DNA from: Bimastos eiseni
Taxonomy: Eukaryota; Annelida; Clitellata; Crassiclitellata; Lumbricidae
Direction of reading: 5' to 3'
Length of the DNA: 64,000 nucleotides
Assembly: GCA_959347315.1 (NCBI GenBank)
Contig: OY365810.1
Coordinates: 14,439,961-14,503,960, forward strand
Part shown: positions 11,016-22,482 of the stretch, piece after piece
How positions within the stretch are numbered: the stretch's first letter is position 1
Layout: the number at the start of each line of letters is the position of its first letter
Position numbers and translations under genes: made by a program
Notes under the pieces: generated by a model
The model's database searches: none
The model's input: the letters and a program-made list of their open reading frames with translations, nothing else
What the model was told of the DNA's origin: nothing

Positions 11016-12785
11016 TACAGTATTGTATTGTTTAATTGCATTGTATAGTAGAAAAGTGCTCCTCTTTTCTCATAGCAAATGTCCCGGCGTACAGTACTGT
11101 ACTGACTATACTTGGTGCATTGTGTGTGCTAGTATTTCCATTTTCCAGTGACATCACTTGACGTAATTAATCGTTTCTTTGCTTTCGTTGTGTAGGCCTA
11201 CTTGTGTTTTGCCTGTCAGTGCAATTTAGTTCCAAAAGGCTCAAACTGCGACTGAAAACGCCTTTTGACTTTGATTTTGTAAACAACAACAATTGACGTC
11301 ATTTTTACACGGTTGCCTATACAGTTGATCATCGCAGAACCTTGACGTACTATGGAAGTTTACTAACTTCATTAAAAAAAAATTTACATGGAAGTAGTCA
11401 TTGTGAATGTTCTCAGTATGTCAATGAATGGTCTATTCATTTTGGAAGCTCTGATAAATTGTATCCACTGCGAGTGGTTTGCGAAGCGAGGAACCATTGA
11501 TACCGAATAATAAAAACTGTTGCGGCGGCAGAGCATAGGACCTAAATTGGTAGTTGTTCTCTATTGAAAAATCATGGCATTAAGTCAATAGGATACGAGT
11601 ATTCTAAGCCAGACATTGCGATGATTGCTGCTCTATACCGCCTCATAGTGCATACTGCTAATTGCAAATTGTTGCATTCAATAAAATTATTCAATAAACA
11701 AAGATACACAGATACACAGATACACAGATACACAGATACACAGATACAATGCAATAAAATTTCCTTCTCTCTGCTTTCTTTGTTGACAAATCAGTCACTG
11801 CGTTTCTCCGTAGATGTCTTGAAGGGGTGCTATATAAACCATCCAACTAGATGAATGGGTTGCTCTGAGCTGGTGAAAATCCACCTATACATACATGCAG
11901 CAGACTCGCTATACAACACGTCTGCCTATTGAAGATAATTTCTTTGGCCATTAGCCTGAGTGGTAATTATTTATTAGTAAATTATTAATTTTTTTAACTG
12001 TAGGCCTATATCTAGATTAGGACTTTTGTAGCGCCGATTCTTGTGTGTTATATCCCTTGCTCCAAGAACCTTTAAACTCGGCTGATAAATCGGTTGATAA
12101 GCACATAATTACAGCAATGCTATAGACGGTCCATATAGATTTCTCATTGATCATGACCTTAATCCCATGGTAAGCAGCGCAAAGCACAATACAGCTGCGT
12201 ACTATAGCTCATTCACAGACTCGAATAGGTTCAGAAAAGTCGATAAAGCAGTTGTTGACGAGAGGAAAGACAAGATTCTTAAGATGTATAATAATAAGGA
12301 ATATTTACTGAGAGGTCTATCCACTTAACCAGGTATATGGCTCTGTGCAGACCCCTAGTGAGAAGTATCGACCTTTTGTGAAGATTGGAGGGCACGTCCG
12401 AATCCAAATTGAATCTGAAGGGGCCAAGCCTCTTTTCTTGGGTAAAAAAGTGCAATTTAAAACGCTAAAGCCATTTCTGCATAAAATCTTCTGTATTTTG
12501 TCGATAATTGATATGGCCTCAAGTTCAAGGGCCTATTTGGAATCTCGAACCAACCATGGTAGAATTGACCCCCAATCCCCTCTGGATCTGCCAGAGATCG
12601 TGGCTCTACAGTTATACCAATTAGCTCCTTATATCCATAGGCTACCTCTCTAATTATCCCTACTATATTGGACCCTCTTCTTTCACATTCGTCATATGCG
12701 CCTCCTATATATATATTGTTCTGACTGTTGCTTTGTTCTGCATTTATGCTCTGTTTACCCTAGATCAGAATAGTCACACAGTTAT
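11016..12785. other. no gene seen; short 8-bp repeat at 11703-11748
   Basis: Contains a (GATACACA)n run of about six units (11703-11748), and a LINE-tail-like motif on the minus strand near 11815-11850 (reads TTTATATAGCACCCCTTCAA). The frame 12345-12653 has no recognised domain or splice context. Confidence 0.4.
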
Positions 12786-12789
12786 AGCG

Positions 12790-13195
12790 ACAACACTGAC
12801 TGCTATGGTCCGCTATGATCTGTTACGATCTGCCATGATCTGCCATGATCTTTTATGATCCGTTATGATCCGTTATGATCTGTTATGAATTACTATGATC
12901 TGTTATTATTCCGTTACGATCTGTTATGAGCTGCTATGATCCTTTATGATCCGTTATGATCTGTTATGAATTGCTATGATCTGGTTTGATCCGCTACGAT
13001 CTGTTATAATCTGCTATGATCTGTTATGATTAGTTACGTTCTGCTATGATCTGTTATGATCAGTAATGATCTATTATGAATTGATAGTATCTGTTACGAA
13101 CCGTTACGATCTGTTATGAATTGTTATGATCTGTTGTGATCCGTTATGATCTGTCATGAATTGATACGATCGGCTATGATCTGCTATGATCGATC
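12790..13195. repeat. 10-bp GATC-containing minisatellite, about 40 units
   Basis: Degenerate tandem array of TATGATCTGT / TATGATCCGT decamers. The core TATGATC is well kept while positions 8-10 vary, giving sequence periodicity equal to one DNA helical turn. Neither strand codes. The flanks are unique. Confidence 0.9.
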
Positions 13196-13730
13196 AGCGA
13201 CTTTCGGAATTAATGTACATAGGTGAACCATACTTAATTATGCTCTAAGCATAAAGCAGGCAAACAACACCAGGTCTGAGCTGGTAGCATGCCAATGAAT
13301 TAGCAAGGCCCGTAACTGCGAGAGGAGAATACAAAACGGAGGAACCCACGCAGAAACTGATCAGCACACAGGGTTCCACAGGGTCCATTTCGTGGTTCCT
13401 CTGCCGGAAGATCCGAAATTTGTTGTCAATTCGTTAACCTTCGTTCTGCCTGATCTGCTTCGTAACGGCAACATCAGTAGCAGTATTTTCTTTTCAAAGT
13501 TTCAACTTCAGATTCTGCCAGGTCCCCATTTACGGCAGGGGCCCCTTCTCGATCCATTCAGGGACCCTTGGGGCCAATCTGATCGTCGCCCGTAAACTAG
13601 ACTCACGCTCTGCACTACTGATGATTTTGTTTACCTGACGAGTGGAAATATGTTGTCCTAAGGCAACCGTTGCTTTCTTCTTGCCTTCCTTTTTCCTCCG
13701 GTTGTCATCTTTCCAGGCGAGTAGTAACCA
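13196..13730. other. no gene seen
   Basis: A frame at 13392-13595 (MVPLPEDPKFVVNSLTFVLP...) has balanced composition but no recognised domain and no clear splice sites. Recorded as unassigned. Confidence 0.3.
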
Positions 13731-13734
13731 CCGA

Positions 13735-13835
13735 CCACAGCAGAGGCAGCAGCAGCAACGACAACAACAAAACAGATGATAACGACGACAGCGACGACGA
13801 CGACGATGAAAGTGAGGACCTCCCACGACGCATGC
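13735..13835. repeat. CAG/CAA/GAC trinucleotide tract
   Basis: Runs of CAGCAG, CAACAACAA and GACGACGAC. The minus-strand translation is a poly-Val/Ala segment that imitates a membrane helix. Confidence 0.7.
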
Positions 13836-13875
13836 AGTAGAGGCAGCAGCAGAACGACCGATACGGATTGCAACA

Positions 13876-14139
13876 ATGCCTCCTCCTTCTCTGCCTCAGT
13901 CACCAGACTCGCCTGCTGAGGCTGCTGGCCAGGCCGCCACAGAGGCAGGGGCTGCAGAGGCAGAGGCTGGTACTGAGGCTGGTGGCGGTGGTCGTGGTGG
14001 AGATGGTGCTCGGTCGGTCGGTCTGCGTAGTAGACTGATGCGCAGTCGACGACAAATCCTCATCGATCTACGAGCTGACATTATCATAGGAAAAGATTCA
14101 GAAGGAGGAGGAAGCGTAAGAGGAGGAAGGAGAGTATGA
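13876..14139 (+). CDS. unassigned open frame, Ala/Glu/Gly-rich
   Basis: Open frame from ATG 13876, beginning MPPPSLPQSPDSPAEAAGQA, then an Ala/Glu/Gly-rich stretch and a basic segment (RSRLMRSRRQILIDLRADII) before it enters GA-rich simple sequence. The basic segment is not low complexity and a GTAAGA donor lies at 14116, so it might be a 5' exon. GC content is higher than in the flanks. No family recognised. It may equally be chance in GC- and GA-rich sequence. Confidence 0.25.
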   Translation: MPPPSLPQSPDSPAEAAGQAATEAGAAEAEAGTEAGGGGRGGDGARSVGLRSRLMRSRRQILIDLRADIIIGKDSEGGGSVRGGRRV

Positions 14140-14280
14140 GGAGGAAGAGGGAGAGGAAGAAGAGGGGAAGTGGAGAAGGAGGAAGAGAAAAATGATGGGC
14201 GGAGGAGGAGGATGGAGGAGGAAGAAGAAGAGAATGAGGAGGGGATAGATATGGAGGAGGAGGAGGAGAAGGTGGAATCG
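14095..14280. repeat. GA-rich (GAGGAG/GAAGAG) low-complexity tract
   Basis: Purine-only simple sequence like that at 1-245. Both strands give spurious acidic or Ser/Leu-rich frames. A short (AGGC)n run follows at 14340-14364. Confidence 0.75.
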
Positions 14281-15335
14281 ACACGGAGTCAGTCTCTGAC
14301 CAGTACCTACTGCTGCTGCCTGGTCAATATACATACAAGCTGGCAGGCAGGCAGGCAGGCAGGCATTCCGTAGTGGCTCCACAATGAGGACCGGTGTATT
14401 CAGGAGTCACAATATGCCTAATTGTCTCTTCCTCCGTCTGCTCGTGTGTCGTTGAGTCCCACTGTTTATGCATGCATCCGTCTGCTTATATGTTTTATGT
14501 GTCGAAGGCAGATAATTGACGCAGAAATATATACCGACGTCCAGAGTGTAGGCTCACTAGGCTACTCCCCATTCTCGCTGTATCTCTGTCTATGTCTATG
14601 TCTGCGTGTATGTCTGTGCGTGTCTGTGCGTCCGTCTGTCTGTCTGTCTCTCTCTCTTACTCTCTCCCTTTCTCTTTCTCTCTGCTTACCTCTTCTTTGG
14701 CCGTTTTTGTCTTAAGGGCATGTCTCCGAGGCTGATCAACTCTCACTCGCGCGCTCTCTTTCTGTCTGTCTGTCTGTCTGTCTCACTCTGCGTAGATGTC
14801 TGCAATTGTGTGTCGTTCTGTGCGCTGATGTTGCCTATTGTCTGGAAGAAAGAGAACCATCTTCGGTTTGCATATGTCTTCATCCGTCTGTTTGTCTATG
14901 TACCTATGTCTTCTGTACCTCTTTCCATCCGTTTCGTTATTGTTCCATATCCGTCTGTGTCTTCACAGCGTGATCCCTGTATAAAAATTTATTTCTTTTT
15001 AATTTTTTTCATTATAAGCAAATAAATAAGAATATTCTTGCTTAGACTGCCAGCAAGCGCACAATAGCTTACACAAGGTATAAATGATAGCAAATATTTT
15101 AACAAAGGCGTATACAATTTATTACAATTAATGGCGTCAACTAGGGTAGGGACATGTAGTCTGAATCGAACTGTTTTATGAGGTGACCTTATAGGGAGGG
15201 AGAGGGTCATGAAGGGTGTGACCTGGGTGTTGATTTTTGAGTCCTTTCCGATTTAATTTTCTCTTCTTCACCACATTTTCAATGTTCCCTCCCTATTTTC
15301 GCCACCTCACGGGCAATAAGATATTGTTGCATGTT
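14281..15335. other. no gene seen; CTGT/CTCT simple sequence
   Basis: Dominated by TCTG/TCTC/TGTG words (14580-14830), with CTGT tetranucleotide runs at 14635-14650 and 14760-14785. The open frames are pyrimidine-bias artefacts. Confidence 0.45.
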
Positions 15336-15339
15336 CCTG

Positions 15340-15452
15340 TTAATTACAGGAATTATGGAAAGAACGGAAAGAAGAGGAGACCTTTCAGAGAATGGCTAGA
15401 CGACATTGCAGACTGGTATGGAACCGATATGAACAAAACTTATCACATCTAA
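15340..15452 (+). pseudogene. LINE RT C-terminal fragment
   Basis: The 3' part of the frame reads NYGKNGKKRRPFREWLDDIA followed by DWYGTDMNK and a stop. The G-R-x-R-R-P-x-R-E-W-L-D-D-I motif is the conserved extreme C-terminus of a non-LTR retrotransposon ORF2, just after the Y-G-H-V block seen in relatives at 44870 and 54690 in this window. Only about 35 residues remain. Confidence 0.65.
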
Positions 15453-15822
15453 CCAGGGATGTAACAAGCGGGGGGGGACAGAGGCACCACCCCGCCCCCA
15501 GTTCTAAGCTGGGGGTGAAGCCTCCCCCGTTTTAGTGCTAAGTGTCTCCCAAGTGCCCCAAAAATCGGTTCTATTTTTTTATGTTTCACCAATAGCTTTT
15601 TATGTTCTGTGATTAAGGCATTGTGGGTCAATAAATTTCAAACAGTTCAAAGTTTGTTTTTACGATTTGTTCTAACTTATTGCAGGTGTAAAAACTGTCA
15701 TTTACAAAGGAGAATATAATACATGTTTGGTTATTCATTCATCTATAACGTATCACTTTGTTCCTACCCAAAATATAGAAAACTTCTGACAGTAGAATAT
15801 TCGTCACTGGCTAAAGAAATAG

Positions 15823-15890
15823 TCTAGTGGTTGGTCTGTAATCATGAAGTCGGGAGTTCAGATCCCTGCCAGGGTCCACATTTGATTGGA
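15823..15890 (+). repeat. tRNA-derived SINE head
   Basis: Reads 'tagtctagtggttggtct', a D-arm with a box-A-like element, and 34 bases on 'gggagttcagatccctg', a T-arm: a 4-bp stem GGGA/TCCC enclosing the 7-nt loop GTTCAGA (box B). The acceptor stem does not pair and no CCA-compatible end is present, so it is a SINE promoter region rather than a functional tRNA. The SINE body probably continues to about 16070. Confidence 0.6.
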
Positions 15891-16376
15891 AATGTCTGTT
15901 GGAACATGCGCCTCCTAGCCGACTCCGCTATAATGAGAAGTTCCTAACATGGAAGACTTGCGTGGAGCTGCTCTCTTGGTGATGGAGGCTGGTGAAAGAC
16001 TGTGGCGATCTATAGTACCTGATGGTGAGGGTGATGATGATGTTAGGAAAAGCCTGCTTACTGTGTGAACGCTTACAATATATCCAGCGGAACTACATGT
16101 ATGTATCCAGTCTTGATTGACAGTCCTACTAATAATGTTCAAAGAGGGATGGGATTGGACACTATAATAAATTCGTCGTCGCCGAATCTCGGTAATTTCT
16201 GTTGCTGCTTTTAGTGTAATAGTTCAGAACCGCGACAGCCATCCAGTAGAAAACCAGCAGATGGTTTGATGACTGGAACTGTGGAACAGGCTTTGGGTAT
16301 TTGGTTTCGCGTTTGACACTAGTTGTGTCTAGCATTTGCAAGCTTCCACATTTCCGTCGGGCCACTTAAGTCTAGT
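15891..16376. other. possible SINE body; no gene seen
   Basis: Downstream of the tRNA-like head. Contains a short GATGATGAT run (16030-16045). No exon or RNA gene recognised. Confidence 0.3.
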
Positions 16377-16377
16377 T

Positions 16378-16516
16378 AATACCCCAGTCACTCTCACAAT
16401 TGCAATACGTTCATAGAAGATCGAACTGCGGTTCTACTGCGTTCTACACGTTTCCACAACGCTCTACGAGCGTGATGGGAGCGTTGTGAGATCGGGGCCT
16501 AGTGTGACTGGGGTAT
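16378..16516. mobile_element. ~140-bp MITE
   Basis: Begins ATACCCCAGTCAC and ends GTGACTGGGGTAT, a 13-bp perfect inverted repeat. The next inner bases (TCTCACAATTGC against GCGTTGTGAGA) also partly pair. The interior has a CTACGAGCG/GTTCTAC core and no coding capacity. Flanking TA/AA suggests TA insertion, but a TSD longer than 2 bp is not visible. Confidence 0.7.
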
Positions 16517-17523
16517 AAGATAGCTACACGTAGGCCTACGGTAGCTTATTTCTGCTCTCAGTTCCACGCTTCGTGTAAACTAACCGAGCTGCTCGTGGTC
16601 AAGACTGTAAGCGTCTGGACTCGCGTGAATATGCGCGAGACTCTTGTACAGGTTGCATATTTTCATTCTTTTGAGTGTTAAATATATTTTACGCTTAAAA
16701 AGCATCCTTCTTGCTTTTAACATCTAATTAAGGACCTTAACATCACCCAGATAAACGTACCACAATATTATTGGATTAGAGCGCTATGTGTACAACTATA
16801 CATGGTTTGTCTCTCCGGTCGTTCGCAGAGACCCCATAACTGGTCCACGTGGAATCCCAGCTTTACCGCATAAATCGTGTCTTATCCGCACACCCTTTGG
16901 GAAGGTCCACATAAGGTGGTAGTTGCAGTTTCAAGACACCGTTTGATGACAATGATCATTAGTGTCTCCCTCCTGATTTACCCAGGCTTAGGACTGGCAC
17001 TGTCAGAGCTACCCTGTTGATCTCATGTAGCGCAATGATACGTTTGCGTCTAGAATAGGCACTGCAGTCACCAGATATAATGCAATGAATCGGGTTCAGA
17101 GTGGGACAACGCTTCCTGACTGAAATTGGTGTTCAAGGCAAAGACTCAATTAAAAGACATAAGCACCTGACCTACAGCGTAGGCTACACGTATCATGCCC
17201 GGCCATGCTGTCACTGGAGTGACTATATTTTGTCCTCTATATGGGCATTGCTAACGGACACAGAACTTGATACGCGTTGAATTCTTGTAAATTCGTATAA
17301 ATTGTGTCGTGACAGTTTGCATGGTTGATTCATTGAGCACATTGAAAATAAACACCACTTATTATCTAGATTCACACTTTTCCTAATGTGGTTAACTTGT
17401 ATTTCGTTTGCCATAAGTTGCAGTACATGACCCAACGTCCATACCTCACCATCTTTTACAAGTGGCGATATTATGTGCGTACATGAGAATATAATAGGCC
17501 CATGCAAACAACGTTGTCGGACT
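16517..17523. other. no gene seen
   Basis: Unique-looking sequence. The minus-strand frame 17223-17531 has no recognisable domain. Nothing supported. Confidence 0.35.
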
Positions 17524-17531
17524 TGTAGCAA

Positions 17532-19379
17532 CAGTGGCGTAGCGAGGGGGGAGTGCGAGGGGGAAGTGCGAGGGAGCGAACCACCCCAGGCGGCACTTGT
17601 TCTAGGGGCGGCATTTTCTGGAAAAAACTTTAAAAAATTATTTTTGTATAACTTGCACTCTTCAAGATTCTTGCTGCTCTTGTCTAAACCTAAAGCTGTT
17701 TGCTATTTCTCGACTTAAAACTAACCTATACGATATACCGTAGGACCATCGAATGGCACCTACATGTAGTGTCAATAGAAACGCTGCACAAAAAGACAAT
17801 GCCGCCCCTGTCCATCTTGCCATGACTTTCGCGCCTATCAAATGAAATAAATTTTTCAATAATAAAAATGCGCAAAATGGCCCCAGGCGGCACTTGTCCT
17901 AGAGGCGGCATTTTTGGCAAAAATAGATACAAAATTCTTGTTGTATAAATTGCACTCATCAAGATTCTTCTTGCTCTTGTCTAAACCAGGCACCATATAC
18001 TCTCTTGCTTCTTCTCGAATTAAAACTAACATATACGATATACCGAAGGATCATCGAATGGCATCTAGTGTTAATAGATACGCTGCAAAATGGCAATGCG
18101 CCTCTGTCTATTGTCATGACTTTTGCACCTATAAAATGAAATAAATTTTGCATTTATGATAATGCGCAAATTCTTAGATTGATGAAAAATCATTCTTTCC
18201 TAAGTAAAAAGTTGGATTAATTAAGGACAACTGGTTAAATATAAATTAGATTTATGAAAAACTTGCAAAATGCATCATGTATTGAAGCAAATAAAGTTTT
18301 ATGAAACAGAAATTTGAGTAATGAAAGACGTTTTTGCCTACTTTGAGTGATGAAAAAATTAATGCAAAGTTGGATTCACAATTGAAATCTAACTTAAATA
18401 GAAGTTGGATTTATCAAAAAATCTTTCTTAATTAGAATCTGGGGTTGATGAAAGAGTTATTGCCTAAACAGAATTTGGAATTTCAAAACTAAAACTAATT
18501 AAAACCAACTAATTAAAACCTACTTAGGACCCACAATTAGAGAATCACTACATTCCAATTTAGCAATTCTTTCAATTGAACGCTCTTTGACAACCACAAA
18601 TAACTTTGACAAGGTTATTAGTCATTTTGCTGCATGGAAAGCAAGAAAAGTACATTTTTAAATTGTAACAGTTGACAGATATAATGAAAGTATGAGACCG
18701 TACTGTATCCGTAATGCGTATGGTAAGTTCATTCATTCATTACGAAAATTTATATAGCGCTCCTTCAAGGTTACTACTCATGAGCGCTCCAATTAGTCAA
18801 AGTTATCAGTTACTAATCTCTTCTACATGTAAGTACCATACTTACTATGGTCTCACCATGATTAAATTTTTATTTAGGCATAGGACTTTCTTTTCAATAC
18901 GTATATAGAGAAAGAATGATTTGCATTGTTTTATTTTAATTCTATGGGGACATTTTATAATTTTCGATCTAGCCTGCTAGACGTTTAGTAACTTTATTGT
19001 GAGGCTTGCTTTATTTGTTTGTTTCATAACTGGTTAATTTCTTAATTAATGCAAACTTATTCAATTTTCATATCTCTATATCTGATGATAATGCATTTGA
19101 ATTAGTCACAGGACATACAGCTTTAATGTCGACAGTGCATGCTCATGCTGTTGCTAACTGTAGGCCCTACAATTATTTGAATATTGAATAGAATAGTCAT
19201 AATGTATAGAAGAGCTTAATGAAAGCACTCAAAAAGGCGCCCTATGCCTACCTCCTTGTGCATATCTCGGGGTAGGCCTACATATATATAAATATACAAG
19301 AACGAAGTGATGGAAAAATAGGCAGAGGAGGCATTGTGTACCTTCGCCCCAGGCGGCGCTTTGCCTCGCTACGCCACTG
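17532..19379. mobile_element. complete non-autonomous hAT element with 8-bp TSD
   Basis: The 5' end CAGTGGCGTAGCGAGG and 3' end CCTCGCTACGCCACTG form perfect 16-bp inverted repeats. The insertion is flanked by an identical 8-bp duplication TGTAGCAA at 17524-17531 and 19380-19387. A CAGTG... terminus with 8-bp TSD is the hAT hallmark. The interior has no transposase. It holds a ~297-bp tandem duplication (about 17583-17879 and 17880-18165, each starting with 'ccccaggcggcacttgt'), a degenerate array of the 'gttggattgatgaaa' minisatellite (18180-18480), and a LINE-tail-like motif near 18740. The CCCAGGCGGC block is repeated again just inside the 3' end. Confidence 0.93.
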
Positions 19380-19387
19380 TGTAGCAA

Positions 19388-20454
19388 CATGTTAAACCTC
19401 CCTTAGCATAACTGTTTGCTCTGCACCCAACGACTGCAGTTCAATCTCAACATCTACACGCGTATATAGACCGTCCAGAGTATTAAGACCAGATACATAA
19501 TATATAATATATATATATATATATATTAAGAGCGCTGTATTGGCGCTGCATAAATGGGGCTTGGCATGTGGCTTAAGCATTCCGCGCTGGAGGAGTGGTC
19601 GGCGACTGTTTGATCCGTGATAGCAGTTCGCCTTATCGGTTGGATCCAACGGAGGATGATTCCATCCGTTTTGCAATTTCCGTCGGTCTTGGCCGGTTCT
19701 ATAAAGATAGGCTCGAGGCTATGGAGCGGCGGCGGAGGCCCATCCCAAAGGTCCCTGCCAATTTGCACTCGTGGCTACCACGTGACAAGATACACATCAG
19801 AAGAATGGCGCATAAACTAATCATAAGTCGTCGAGGCAACTTCGCCACTGCCAGTACTCTGTTAGTGCCAGTCCCAGTCAGAGCCGTGTTAACCCAGAGC
19901 AGGGCACCTAGGCTTCGAGCTTCTTTGGCCTCCTTGAGGTTTGACAGTCCTATCGCCCTTCCCAGTTTCTCCACGAATTTCACTCGCCTTTTTCGTACAA
20001 TGTATTAAAATAATATTACAAACGAAGTACTAAATGGAGTAAAAGAAAATAATATAATCTGGTCACACCCTTTAATTAGCATGAAGCAAATGCGAAAACA
20101 AAATGTAGGCCTACACAGGGCTTGAATTGTCAAACTTGAACTGAGGTGTCACATTTAGAGATGTCCTTGCTAAAATATTTATGAATCTGAAACCGTTACA
20201 TGGGCTAAATTGTAGTGGGTTTTTGTGGGCGTGGGTGCTAGTGAGAGCTGCTCTGGGGCTTGTTTGGCCCAAGGTAATTTTTTAGAATTAACTGGGGGGT
20301 TTAAACACGACCTGGGGGTATTGCTTGAACCCTCCCAACCTCCAAAGTCCCGACAATTCAATCACTGGGCCTAAATGTTTGGAAAGTGTCCTGCATTTCG
20401 TTGTTAACAATAATTCGAAGCGATCTCAATGCAATAAAAGTCCCATTATTTTAA
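19388..20454. other. no gene seen; (AT)n at 19497-19527
   Basis: Starts with an AT dinucleotide run. The overlapping frames of 19595-20008 on both strands show no recognised domain. G/C-rich spots resemble transposon debris but could not be assigned. Confidence 0.35.
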
Positions 20455-20459
20455 CCATT

Positions 20460-20640
20460 TTAAATTAGCCAAGCATCAGATTCAGGGTCATTAATGTACT
20501 CTTGGAAGTGAATAATTTCCTCAGGTAAACTGGTATTGGGGTCTTCTGGATTGGCATTCACCAGCCTCTCGGCCGCATCCCTCAGTTGGTCACCTTTATC
20601 CGAGGTTATTTTTGAAAGGAAGCGGAATTTGCCAGAAACT
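20460..20640 (-). pseudogene. transposase-like C-terminal fragment
   Basis: Reading the minus strand gives GKFRFLSKITSDKGDQLRDA, then AERLVNANPEDPNTSLPEEI and IHFQEYINDPESDAWLI before a stop. The pattern LR-x-A-A-x-x-L-V-x-x-x-P-x-D...L-x-x-E-I-x-H-F-x-x-Y is typical of hAT-type or zinc-finger-MYM/TTF transposase-derived proteins just before the dimerisation domain. Its codon-like composition and natural stop support past coding. There is no start and the upstream frame closes at about 20645, so it is a fragment. Confidence 0.6.
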
Positions 20641-20884
20641 AAATTTTATGCCTACAGCCTCTTCTGAAGTGCTGCTAACAAGTGATGGATCACGCATGTT
20701 TTAAAAATTGACATAATCACGTTAGTATTTTCATTATTTTAAAAGTTTGCTAGTCAGCTGGTAGGGCTATCAGACGCGGCTCGAAGACTTCAGTTGTAAT
20801 TCTAGATGCACTCTTACTCACTCATATTTACGTAAATAAAAAGTTATGACGTGTGTTTTGAAACCGCTCTAGCTCTAGGTCTCT

Positions 20885-20913
20885 CTATTATTATTATTAT
20901 GATTATGATTATG

Positions 20914-20951
<38 letters not shown>

Positions 20952-20952
20952 A
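20885..20952. repeat. (ATT)n microsatellite
   Basis: Trinucleotide run TATTATTATTATGATTATG... of about 22 units with two GAT interruptions. Confidence 0.9.
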
Positions 20953-21249
20953 CGGACGATTTTTAAAGCGCCGTAACGCAGCCATGCCGCTACAAGGGCT
21001 CTATCTCTGCACATAGACTAAGTGTACGATATTCGCTAGCATAATTTAATTATTGGTATGAATTATGGACACTAGGCCGATTTTTGATCGGTAGGCCTAA
21101 TTAAGGCCTTACGAATTTACCGATCATTAGTAGCCTAAATCAAAGCTTAGAGATAGAGAAAATTAACAACCATGCATGCCTGGAAAGCGTTGCGCGGGAA
21201 CAAGATATCGCCACATTCTTCAGGTCTGAAATTAAAACAGTTTGCAGCC

Positions 21250-21676
21250 GATTTAAATGGGGCACTTGGAAAATGAGGAAGGCATCCCAAAAAGTTTTTT
21301 CATGTATCACATCCATCCATTTTTTCCTTGGGCGCCCTCTTTTCTTCCTTCCCCCTCCACATGCCAGCATCATTTCCTCTTCCATTCCATTTGATCGCAT
21401 AACATGTCGGAAAAACTCCAGCTTCCTTCTCAACGCTGTTTGTTGTAACGTCTCATCATTCTCGACTCCAATCTTCCTGCGCACTTCTTCATTTGTCTTC
21501 TTCTCCGTCCATGATATTCTCTGCATCTTCCTCCATATCCACATTTCGCATGCGTTGATCTTCTTTTCCATGTTCTTTGTCATCGTCCATGTCTCACAGT
21601 CATATAGTACTGTCGGAAAGATCATTGCTCTCACTAATCTTTTTTTGTGTCTATGCTCACATGTTTGTCTTTCCAT
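21250..21676 (-). pseudogene. LINE ORF2 C-terminal fragment
   Basis: The minus-strand frame reads AMIFPTVLYDCETWTMTKNM, followed by E-M-W-I-W-R-K-M-x-R-I-S-W-T-E and later RKLEFFRHVMRSNGMEEEMM and KKRGRPRKKWMDVI. This is the canonical region downstream of the RT palm in non-LTR elements (YGxExWT, RMLRI-W, LxxxGHVxR, GRPRxxWxDxI). The insertion is truncated at its 5' end. The remaining ~60 codons after the GRPR block look unrelated. The plus-strand frame here is a shadow. Confidence 0.85.
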
Positions 21677-22380
21677 ATCTTTTCCAGTCCGTTCATTGCA
21701 GTTTTCGCTATCGCCACCCCTCTCTTTATTTCCGAGTCACATTTTCCCTCCTTTTCTATTAATGTTAATGTTCTATGTTACTAAATCAAATTTATTGTTT
21801 CCCCAATTGCTAACTGCCCAAATGAGCAAAGCAATTATAAATTTGACTGACATACTCTTATGTTAATTAAGAAAATAGAAACTATGTTATATCTAAATAA
21901 TTTAGCATCTAAAATGTCATTTCCATAGGCCCTCTGGGGGCCTAGGCATGCACCTATTGCGCCAACAGGTAAACGCACATCTGGGTCTGTACCTGTAGTG
22001 GGAAAATTGAGAACTTCTTGCGCTGACGATCAAGTAGCACGAAACCCTTTCGACGAGCGATAATGCAGAGCTCAGTCTGGCATAGATCTCATTACCACAA
22101 TACATCCGTCATCATTACAGAAATTATAGAAGCTCTGAAGCTCTTTTGTCCAGCAGTTACGCGCCTATTGGCCTCACAGGTGCGCGCGATACATCTGGCA
22201 ACCTCTATAATAGCAATAATAAAAGATGTGGGCCAGGTGACTGTGAATAGGCCCTACTGCCTGATTGACACGTCACGTGGTCTTCACAACTTGGACCTTC
22301 TTTCACCTTCTGAACATAGTGGGCTGCATTAGCTGTGACCATCATCTGAAATAGCAATAACCTGATAAATGTGTGCACAC
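21677..22380. other. no gene seen
   Basis: Short frames without a recognised domain. Nothing supported. Confidence 0.35.
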
Positions 22381-22383
22381 AGT

Positions 22384-22482
22384 CAAAAATATCGTCGTCG
22401 TCGTCATCGTCGTCATCATCATCATTGTCATCATCGTCGTCGTCATCGTCGTCATCATCGTCATCGTCGTCGTCGTCGTCAT
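22384..22482. repeat. CGT/CAT trinucleotide repeat
   Basis: About 33 triplets of TCG/TCA (poly-Asp on the minus strand, poly-Ser on the plus). Simple repeat. Confidence 0.9.

Noticed and set aside
13658..13903. Minus-strand ORF resembling a small membrane protein (poly-Val/Ala helix)
   Set aside because: The 'helix' is a direct translation of GTC/GTT/GCA trinucleotide repeats.
15823..15890. Functional tRNA gene
   Set aside because: D- and T-arm motifs are present but the acceptor stem does not pair; a SINE head fits better.
21273..21866. 197-codon plus-strand ORF
   Set aside because: Antisense of the LINE fragment at 21250-21676.
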